DNA of 7,086 bases from an uncultured bacterium (GTDB lineage Bacteria > Patescibacteria > JAEDAM01 > Absconditabacterales > Absconditicoccaceae): positions 1 through 7,086 of the forward strand of contig CALFEN010000004.1 in the NCBI GenBank assembly GCA_937950065.1, given 5' to 3'. Of the stretch, positions 1 to 6,940 are shown piece after piece. How positions within the stretch are numbered: position 1 is the stretch's first letter; each line of letters begins with the position of its first letter. The position numbers and the translations under genes were made by a program. The notes under the pieces are model-generated. The model made no database searches. It was not told where the DNA came from and saw only the letters and a program-made list of their open reading frames with translations.

Positions 1-53
1 AAAAACAATCAAAAAATAAACTTCTTGATGTCATAATTCAACTAAAAAAATAA
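1..53 (+). CDS. C-terminal end of an upstream gene (partial)
   Basis: From base 3 this frame reads KQSKNKLLDVIIQLKK and stops at TAA (51-53). The A at 53 is also the first base of the next gene's ATG, giving the TAATG overlap typical of translationally coupled genes. Too little is visible to name a family. One other frame also stays open to a TAA at 34-36, but the amphipathic composition and the exact stop/start overlap favour this one. If correct, it is the promoter-proximal partner of the phosphoesterase. Confidence 0.5.
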   Translation, partial: KQSKNKLLDVIIQLKK

Positions 54-1327
54 TGAAAGAATATTATTTTATAAGCGATCTACATATATGAGGAGATTAT
101 ATGCTCCAAAACTGTGAATTTGAAGAAGAACTCATAATATTTTTGAAATCCTTGGAAACAAAAGATAAAAATACAGAGCTTATCATGGTTTGAGATATAT
201 TTGGGTTGCGAGAAGTTATCACTGTAGATGGCGCCGACAAACTAAAAAAAATAATAGACGACAATAACAAAATCTTTGAACAGTTTAAAGCAACTGGTGA
301 AAAAATAGACATTACTGTAATCCCCTGAAATCACGATTATGAATTGGTATTGTACCCGGAAATGGAGAAGATACTAAAGACATACAACATAAAACTTGAA
401 AAAAAAGTTTACATAACCAGACCTATAGGAAACAAAAAAATACGGATAGAACATTGAAATCAATTTGACAAATATTGATATATCAAAGATTTTGGAAGGA
501 ATAACTATTTTCCCCCATGATACTTTATATCGAGAAATCTGGTAATGGAAATGGGACAGGTCGCCATGGACAAAAAACAAAAATGGCTTTGAGATCTCAA
601 GTACACTGACGTAGACAGAACATTTTCTCGAGCCATATCCAATTATTTTTATAGAGAATTAAATCCTCTTATCAGATATTTTGTTGTTCCATTTTTACTA
701 TTATTTTCTTTTAGCTTTATAGTTCTAATATGATTACTGCTACAAAAATTTGGTATTATAAAAACTAATTATTTGTCTGATCTGTGACATTTCTTTGGTA
801 TATTTGGTAATATATTGGATCTTGTTATATGGGTAGATATTTTTTTCATAGTCATTTTGGCTATATTCTTTATACCCTACAAATTACTTCTCAAAGACTT
901 CAAAAAATTCCTAAAAAGATACGGTTTTTCGAATTCTTTCTTCAAAGGAGATGAATTATTTAAATACAAAGATAATATTTTTGATATTTTTTATAAACAT
1001 CCCAAAGTCAGCATTTTTATTTTTGGACACACACACAGACCGCTTTTGGAAAAGATATGAGGGAAAGTAATTATAAATACCTGAACATGGTTAAAATCTT
1101 TTATCAAAGTAAGATCTTGGCCAAGATTTTTATTTAGTGTGTATTATCCTTACTACAATCTATGATATTTCCATATATATCAGGAAGGGAAACAGGCCAT
1201 CATAAAATATCACAAAATCCACAAAAAAATAAAATATAAATTTACAATACTTGAAAGCATCGCTATACTAGGTAAAAAGCCTAAAATCAAGAATAAAATC
1301 CCGACTACCAACAAGATAAATCTATAA
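53..1327 (+). CDS. Membrane-anchored calcineurin-like metallophosphoesterase
   Basis: This is a 424-residue protein when TGA is read as Gly (12 in-frame TGA by hand count). It is a binuclear-metal phosphoesterase, seen from the ordered family motifs: D9-L-H11, G47-D48, G92-N93-H94-D95, H134-G-N, and G-H326-T-H328-R-P. The layout resembles LpxH-type UDP-diacylglucosamine hydrolases, but LpxH normally has G-N-R-D where this has G-N-H-D, so the substrate is not assigned. Between the fourth and fifth motifs sit two hydrophobic stretches, about residues 209-230 and 255-275, joined by a loop of roughly 24 residues. They look like a membrane hairpin. Two crossings leave both halves of the catalytic domain on the same side, probably the cytoplasm because there is no signal peptide. 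The start is the first ATG, eight codons before the catalytic Asp, and it overlaps the stop of the preceding gene. There is no Shine-Dalgarno sequence, so coupling is likely. The tail after residue 340 is basic. No terminator follows it. Confidence 0.88.
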
Positions 1328-1341
1328 AAAAGTTTTGCATT

Positions 1342-1371
1342 TTGACTTTAAATTTGTAAAAATACTATATT
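1342..1371 (+). promoter_or_regulatory. Sigma70-type promoter for the peptidase gene
   Basis: TTGACT at 1342-1347 and TATATT at 1366-1371 are separated by 18 bases. The predicted transcript start near 1378 leaves a leader of about 15 bases before the ATG at 1393. The box lies in the 65-base gap after the phosphoesterase stop, so the peptidase probably has its own transcript. The AT-rich background makes the -10 box cheap to find, but the -35 match is good. Confidence 0.55.
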
Positions 1372-1392
1372 TATCTCTTAACTATAAAAAAA

Positions 1393-3447
1393 ATGAAGTT
1401 ATATAAAAAATTTGTTTTTTTACTATTTTTGGGTTTAAGTTTTTCTTGTAGTTTTGCCTTGGATATAGACAAAACTCAAGTACAGTCTTTTGTCCAAAGT
1501 AAAATTGATAAAAACTGACAGCAGCGAACACAACAAGCCATAGATAAGATATCTCAAAAATTGGAATCTCTCACTTGAGAAAAACAGGAAGTTGCAAAAG
1601 TTTTACTTGAAGTGTTACAAAATTCTTTAGACGCTTGAGAGAATACCAAGATAATAAAGAGGGAAGACGTAGATAAAAGTTACAAATGGGATCTTACACA
1701 GATATATACTGATCTTGATGAATGGCAGAAAGATTATAAAAAAGCTGGGGAGATGATATGATCTATCTGAAACTACAAATGAAAACTAAATAACGACAGT
1801 AGTCTCTTGGAGTATCTTAAGTCAAACGACGAGATATCTCAATTGACAGACAAACTAGATATATATGTTTCTCTCTGGAAATCTATTGATAACAAAAACG
1901 TTGAAATAGATAAACTTTCTCAACAAATAAATTCATTGTATTCTCAATATAATATGAATACAGCATTTTTTAAGGTAGAGATAAAAAACTTTGATGATGA
2001 GAAATTAAATTCTCTGATAAACAATAAAGATTTCATTAATTATAAATCTATTTTCCAAAAAATAAAAAACAAAAAGCCCTATATCTTATCACAGAGAGAA
2101 GAGGATCTAATCGCAAAATTTTCTGATTCATACATCCCTTTTAGCAGCATATACGATGCTCTTATAGATTGAGACATTACTTATCCACAAATCACAGACC
2201 CAAACTGAAATAAAATCATGACAAATTACGCAAATATGTATTCAGCATGGAATAATTACGATAGGAACTTTAGAAAAGAATATACAGAAAAATTTTATAA
2301 TAAATACAGAGAATTTAAAAACACACTCGGAGCTTTGTTTGTCTCACATATCAAAGAAGCCACAGCTGATGCAAAAGCAAGAGGGTATGATAGTGTCCTT
2401 GCTGTCAAATATTTGAACAACAATCTTTCTACCAAAATCTATGACAACCTGATAAACGTAGCAAACAAGGATCTAGACACATTTCATAGATATATAAAAT
2501 TGAGAAAGGAATACTTATGACTGGAATGAGTACATTATTACGATATATTCGTCTCTCTAGAAAAATACTCTCAAAACTGAATCTCTTATGAAGAATCCAA
2601 AAATATGATATTGAACGGACTATCAAAATTATGAACAGACTACATATCATGATTGAATAAGGCGTTCAACAACAACTGGATAGATGTTTACCAGTCAGAC
2701 AATAAATGATGATGAGCATTTTGTACTAGCATATATTTGTCTCATCCATTCCTTCTTATAAACTTCAATAATACTATAGATGATATGAGTAGTTTGGCTC
2801 ATGAACTTTGACATGCTATGAACTTTTATTTTACATCACAAAAACAACCCTACTCTGTAAGTAATCCTTCATATCCGGTAGAAGTGCCTTCTATTAGTAA
2901 TGAACTAATACTATTTAGATGATTGGCAGATAGAGCAACTTCAGATAAAGATAAACTATATTACTTGGATAGATATCTATCTATTTTAAATTTAAGTTTC
3001 CGGAGAGCTGCTATGTATGGAGAATTTGAGAGAAGCATATATGACAAAGCATGGTCATGAGAAGCGCTATCATATCAGACACTAGATTCCAAATTCGAAG
3101 AACTATTCAAAAAATATTATTGACCTGATTTTGTACGAGATGAATATTTGGATATAGAACGGGCTATCAAACCTCATTTTTTCTCTACATACTATACTCA
3201 TGAATATGCTATCTCCGCAGCGATAGCAAACCAGATTGCTATAAATATATACAATGATAAAGCAGGATTTACTTGAGAATATATAAACTTTATAAGCCAA
3301 TGAAGCAGCAAGACTCCTGCAGAAACTCTCAAAGAAATTTGAATAGATATAAATAACCCTTCTTATATTGAGAGCGTATCAGATACAGAAAATGAAATAA
3401 TGAATGAAATGGAAATAATAATCAATAAATTAAAGGACAAAAAATAG
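1393..3447 (+). CDS. pepF: Exported oligoendopeptidase F (M3 family zinc metallopeptidase)
   Basis: This 684-residue protein has 23 in-frame TGA codons by hand count, and it hydrolyses oligopeptides. Visible PepF features in order are: W-D-L-T-x-I-Y at residue 99; the PepF N-terminal domain block with K-N-T-L and A-R-G-Y-D-S around residues 310-335; G-G-G-A-F-C-T at 439-445; the zinc site H470-E471-L-G-H474; a probable third zinc ligand E497 in V-E-V-P-S; and the C-terminal catalytic block P-H595-F-F followed by Y600-Y601-x-H603-x-Y605. G439-G441 are three TGA codons in a row, and G473 is also TGA. The first 22 residues (KK, then a hydrophobic run ending S-F-A) look like a Sec signal peptide cut after A22. 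C19 does not sit in a proper lipobox. PepF proteins are usually cytoplasmic and about 600 residues long; here about 95 extra residues, the signal peptide and a charged helical stretch, precede the usual start. Export and peptide scavenging are inference. It ends in TAG. Confidence 0.93.
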
Positions 3448-3500
3448 ATATAAAAAAACTTGCTTTTTTTAAAAAAATATGTATATATTATTTATTAATT

Positions 3501-3506
3501 TATAAT
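3501..3506 (+). promoter_or_regulatory. Possible -10 box for the intergenic RNA
   Basis: A perfect TATAAT lies just before the structured segment and would start transcription near 3513, inside the 5' arm of the closing stem. A competing pair is TTGCTT (3460-3465) with TATATT (3484-3489), spacer 18, which would start near 3496, just outside the stem. The region is almost pure A/T, so neither is secure. Confidence 0.3.
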
Positions 3507-3509
3507 TTA

Positions 3510-3645
3510 AAAATCTTCCATGATTAGAGAATGTAGTAAATTACTCAGCCTCCTCTGACTCAAATCCCTTCGTAAAGTGGAAGATTTTGTTGTATAGAAT
3601 AAAATTTTTTATAACAAAACCTTCTGCTTGACAGAAGGTTTTTTT
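3510..3645 (+). ncRNA. Candidate structured small RNA with its own terminator
   Basis: This segment separates the peptidase gene from the next gene. An 11-bp perfect stem pairs 3510-3520 with 3578-3588. Inside it TTAGAG (3524-3529) can pair with CTCTGA (3553-3558) around a small AGTA/TACT hairpin (3535-3545). A second long hairpin pairs 3585-3599 with 3605-3619, with one mismatch and two G-U pairs, and the intrinsic terminator follows at once. The interior is less AT-rich than its flanks and holds two C-rich runs, CCTCCT at 3548-3553 and TCCC at 3565-3568. I do not recognise it as SRP RNA, 6S, tmRNA or RNase P RNA. A 25-codon reading frame (3520-3597, one TGA) overlaps it, so a leader peptide or the 3' UTR of pepF are alternatives. 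Confidence 0.4.
3616..3645 (+). terminator. Strong intrinsic terminator
   Basis: An 11-bp perfect stem pairs AAAACCTTCTG (3616-3626) with CAGAAGGTTTT (3632-3642) around a 5-base loop, and a T7 tract runs from 3639 to 3645. It ends transcripts coming from the peptidase gene and/or the intergenic RNA. No comparable T tract exists in the opposite direction. Confidence 0.85.
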
Positions 3646-3655
3646 AATTTATAAA
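3628..3655 (+). promoter_or_regulatory. Promoter embedded in the terminator hairpin
   Basis: A consensus -35 box TTGACA (3628-3633) occupies the terminator loop and the first bases of its 3' arm. TATAAA (3650-3655) follows after a 16-base spacer. The predicted start near 3661-3663 lies only a few bases before the ATG at 3666, so the mRNA would be nearly leaderless. This is the only good promoter candidate close to the following gene, which otherwise sits directly behind a strong terminator. Confidence 0.5.
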
Positions 3656-3665
3656 TTTAAATATA

Positions 3666-4175
3666 ATGACAGAAATTCAATGAAGTACAAAATGACCACA
3701 GCAAAACATATCTAGAACCGATAAAAATAGAGGACGTTGTGGAGAAGAGATATTGGCAATATGCTGATTTGCAAAATGAACACAGGATAACATGCCTCGT
3801 GAAGATGACCGCAGAGTTTATTGTGGAGATAAAAGTATTTGAGCTCGTGAAAGAGCATATCAAGACAATGAATGACGCCTTTGATTTAGAAACTTTATAG
3901 TTGTGAGATGATGAAAAGAGGATATAACATATTTATTTACTGATTGTACAAAAATATTGGATAAAGAATTCCCAAAATTCTTTGCAAGAAAACAGGATTG
4001 AGATGTTTTGCGCGTATCTGAAGATTTTTTTGTAATATTGGAATTTATTGTTACAAGAAATTGATTTACACGGTCTTTTGACAAGAAGACTAAAATTGCT
4101 ACTTTTGAAATTGATTGAGTAAAGAAAACTTTTCCTGTCGAATTCGTAAAAAAAGACTGAATAATCTACTATTAA
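3666..4175 (+). CDS. Conserved-looking protein of unknown function, 169 residues
   Basis: The frame runs from the first ATG after an in-frame TAA (3645-3647) to TAA (4173-4175), with 13 TGA codons among about 16 glycines by hand count, including a TGA-TGA pair. I do not recognise the family. The N-terminal third is hydrophilic, rich in Arg, Asp, Gln and Gly, and carries C25, C33 and C53 in the contexts R-C-G-E-E, A-I-C-G-F and V-Y-C-G-D. A fourth cysteine is C94. These could bind a metal, but the spacing is not a standard C-x2-C zinc ribbon. Residues 75-169 alternate hydrophobic and charged residues and look like a beta-rich globular domain ending in a Lys-rich, strand-forming tail. There is no signal peptide or membrane segment, so it is probably cytoplasmic. 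It lies between the terminator/promoter element and mutS with 118 bases to mutS, so it is likely monocistronic. Codon use agrees with its neighbours, which supports it being a real gene. Confidence 0.8.
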
Positions 4176-4184
4176 TTTTTTATC

Positions 4185-4233
4185 ATAAGATTTATTAAAT
4201 TTAAATAGACTCAAGTTTCTTCAAAAATCTTAT
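4185..4233 (+). other. Inverted repeat in the gap before mutS
   Basis: ATAAGATTT (4185-4193) is the exact reverse complement of AAATCTTAT (4225-4233), with a 31-base loop. No T tract follows on either strand, so it is not a classical terminator. Its right arm ends at the first base of the mutS -35 candidate. In such AT-rich DNA a 9-bp match with two G-C pairs may be chance. I see nothing else in 4176-4293 except the promoter candidate. Confidence 0.25.
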
Positions 4234-4260
4234 TGAAAAAAAAGCCATAATTATTATATT
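4233..4260 (+). promoter_or_regulatory. Promoter candidate for mutS
   Basis: TTGAAA (4233-4238) and TATATT (4255-4260) are separated by 16 bases. The predicted start is near 4267, giving a leader of about 27 bases before the ATG at 4294. The leader has no recognisable Shine-Dalgarno sequence. Confidence 0.45.
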
Positions 4261-4293
4261 TTATTGTATTAAATAATTTTGTAAATAAAAGTT

Positions 4294-6888
4294 ATGGAGA
4301 AAAAACTCACACCAGCACAACAACAGTATATGGATATCAAAAAACAGTATAAAGATGCTATACTTCTTTTCCGTATGTGAGATTTTTATGAAACATTCTA
4401 TGAAGACGCCAAGCTGTGCAGTAAAATTCTTGATATAGCTTTAACTTCGAGGGATAGGAACACAGATCATCCTACTCCGATGGCGTGAGTGCCTTATCAT
4501 AGCAGTGAAAAATACATTGCTAGACTTATCAAAGCCTGATACAAGGTTGCTATCGCTGAACAAATGTCAGAGCCAAAACCAGGTCAGATAGTAAAAAGAG
4601 AAGTGGTGAACATCATTACTCCAGGGACTTATATGGACTCCAAAGAATTAAAAAATTATAATTTTATAGCTGCAGTCTGCTTTGATATAAAATACCAGCT
4701 TGCCTTTGGGGATTTTAGTGTATGAGAATACTGGACAAAAACCTTTGATTCTCTAGAAAATCTTATCAAATTTATCTCAAAGATAAATCCCGTGGAACTT
4801 GTTATAGACATAGATTTCCCAGAAAAACTTGAACTGGAAAATTTTGTTAAAACATTTCTCAAAAGTTTTTTGAGCACTTATGATTTGCCTTCACATAAGG
4901 AGCTTTTCCTCAAAGAGATTTTGGAAGTACAGACTCTCAAATCTTTTGGCAAGGCAACTACAAATGGCAGAGATTGAGCACTCGCATTATTATTTAATTA
5001 TCTCAAAGATACCCAAAAAAGAGCTTTAAAAAATATTTCCGGAATATGTTTTTGGGGAGATGATGATAAAATCATACTTGATGATATCACTATCAAAAAT
5101 CTGGAAGTTTTTTCTTCCAGCTACGAATGAAGCAAAAAACACTCATTAATCGGAGTGCTAGACAAGACACAAACCCCTATGTGATGAAGACTTTTCCATT
5201 TTTTACTGACCAATCCTATTAAAAATTTATCAGAAATAAATAAAAGACTGGATTTTATAGATTTTTATTTCTCAAATATGGCTTTAAGTCAAGGGATTGG
5301 ACAGATAATGTCCAATATTGGAGATATCCCAAGGGTCGTAAGCCAGATAATATACAAGAAAAACTCACCTTTTACACGAAACAGACTAAAAAATATTTTT
5401 TGAGCGATTTTTGATGCAAAAGTGGATTTTGCAGCGGAATTTGACAAATATTGATTTGATAAAAACAGCTATGAAAAAGTGCAAAAATTTTATGAAAAAA
5501 TACAAAATACGATCAAAGAAGATGGTTTTACTGAAGATATGGATTATATTAGAGACTGATTTGATAATGGAATAGATGAAACCAGAAAAATAGCCTATCA
5601 TTCAGATGATTTGCTGTTGCAATACCAAAAAGAACTTGGAGAAAAAACAGGTATAAACAATATAAGAATAAAATTTATACTAAACCAGGGTTATTTTTTG
5701 GAAGTAAGTAAAAAAGATTGCAAAACATTTGAATGATTTGCTGTAAAAGATGATGAAAGGCTGGATTTTACACGCAGGCAGACACTCAAAACTGCTGAAA
5801 GATATACTACTACATATCTGGACGAACTGCAGGTAAAAATAATAGAAGCCAAAGACAGTTTGAGAAAACTTGAAAAAGATATACTGGAACAGTTAAAGGC
5901 TGAACTTGAACAATTGAATAGATTGATAGGTGAATTTAGCAATACAATATGATATATAGATATTTACACTTCCTATGCTCTGCTTGCCAGACAAAAAAAT
6001 TTCTGCAAGCCGGAATTTAAGACAGATACAGAACTTGTAATAAACTGATGAAGACATATAGTAATAGAAGAATACATGGCTTCTGGTGAAAATTTCATTC
6101 CAAATGATTTGTATATGGACGGTGAAAGCTATGTGCATATTATCACCTGACCAAATATGTGATGAAAGTCTACATTTCTTCGTCAGAATGCTATAATGGT
6201 TTTACTTGCGCACTGCGGTTTCCGAGTGCCTGCCAAATTTATGCAAACCCCTGTATTTGACGGGATATTTGCACGTATAGGAAGCGGCGATGTATTGACC
6301 AAAAATCAGTCAACCTTTATGACTGAAATGATAGAAGTTTCTAATATCTTACATAATTCTACCAAAAATTCGTTTATCGTACTGGACGAGCTCGGCCGCT
6401 GAACCTCTACTTACGATGGACTGGCACTTGCCAAAGCCATAGTGATAAACATTGCTCAAAGTATAAAAGCAAAAACCTTGTTTGCCACTCATTATCACGA
6501 GCTTATAGCACTGGAATGACATATTACCGGAATAAATAATTTTTCTGTGTCTGTCTATGAAACAGATAAGGAAGTAGTTTTCCTCAAGAAAATCATAAAA
6601 TGATGAGCTAATAAAAGCTACTGAATAGATGTAGCAAAACTCGCAGGTATATCAAATAATATTATAGAAAAAGCCAAAGTCTTCCTCAAAGACCTTGAAG
6701 TAGAAAATAAACAAACTTTTGAAGCACAACCGTTGTTCGGATTATCACAAATGGAATGAGAATATGAAAGAAAATACAGCGATATAAAAAAATTTCTAGA
6801 CACGCTGGACTTGAATTACATTACGCCCTTTGATGCGCTGCAGATGCTGAAAAAACTAAAAGACGATATAGATGAAGAAATATTATAG
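4294..6888 (+). CDS. mutS: DNA mismatch repair protein MutS
   Basis: This is an 864-residue protein, about the normal MutS length, with 24 in-frame TGA codons by hand count. It recognises base mismatches and small loops and starts repair through an ATP-driven clamp. Domain I carries the mismatch-reading motif G29-D-F31-Y-E33, where F31 wedges the mismatch and E33 contacts it. A connector domain follows at about 130-250 and the lever/clamp at about 260-580, with a charged coiled coil around 505-550. The ABC-type ATPase has Walker A T-G619-P-N-M-G623-G624-K625-S-T, whose three glycines are all TGA. It continues with the signature region N-Q-S-T-F-M-T-E-M, Walker B L-D698-E699 followed by G-R-G703-T-S-T, and the switch T-H733-Y-H-E-L. 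Q812-P-L-F near the C-terminus fits a sliding-clamp binding motif. The C-terminus has the family's closing T-P-F-D-A-L block. No key residue is missing, and it ends in TAG. No mutL lies in the window. Confidence 0.98.
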
Positions 6889-6915
6889 TATTATTCTTAT
6901 TATATTTTTTTATAA

Positions 6916-6940
6916 AGATTTATCATACATAAATTTTTTT
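6916..6940 (+). terminator. Weak terminator candidate after mutS
   Basis: ATTTAT (6918-6923) and ATAAAT (6929-6934) form a 6-bp stem made only of A-T pairs, with loop CATAC, followed by a T tract to 6940. The stem is unstable and the assignment weak. The 50 bases after the mutS stop hold nothing else I can identify. Confidence 0.2.

Noticed and set aside
3451..3477. Terminator directly after the peptidase stop (A-run, TTGC, T-run)
   Set aside because: The stem would be only A-T pairs around a short loop and is followed by A residues, whereas a much better terminator lies at 3616-3645.
3510..3645. SRP RNA, 6S RNA or tmRNA
   Set aside because: None of the diagnostic conserved elements of these RNAs is visible, and the length and layout do not fit.
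3657..4214. Three overlapping minus-strand open frames opposite the unknown gene
   Set aside because: They are shadows of the plus-strand gene. They lack recognisable motifs, and the plus frame has the promoter, the clean start after an in-frame stop and the TGA pattern of the other genes.
4185..4233. Terminator after the unknown gene
   Set aside because: The 9-bp inverted repeat has a 31-base loop and no T tract on either side, so it does not meet the pattern. It is kept only as a low-confidence inverted repeat.
4656..6803. Minus-strand open frames within mutS
   Set aside because: The plus strand encodes a complete MutS with all motifs in one frame, so the antisense frames are coincidental.
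53..6888. A cluster of pseudogenes full of premature stops
   Set aside because: Only TGA interrupts the frames, never TAA or TAG, and the TGA sites coincide with conserved glycines in three unrelated families. Recoding explains this; decay does not.
53..6888. TGA as tryptophan (Mycoplasma-type code) or selenocysteine
   Set aside because: Trp is already encoded by TGG at expected places such as W-D-L-T in PepF, and TGA falls on invariant Gly positions. The number of TGA codons is far too high for selenocysteine.
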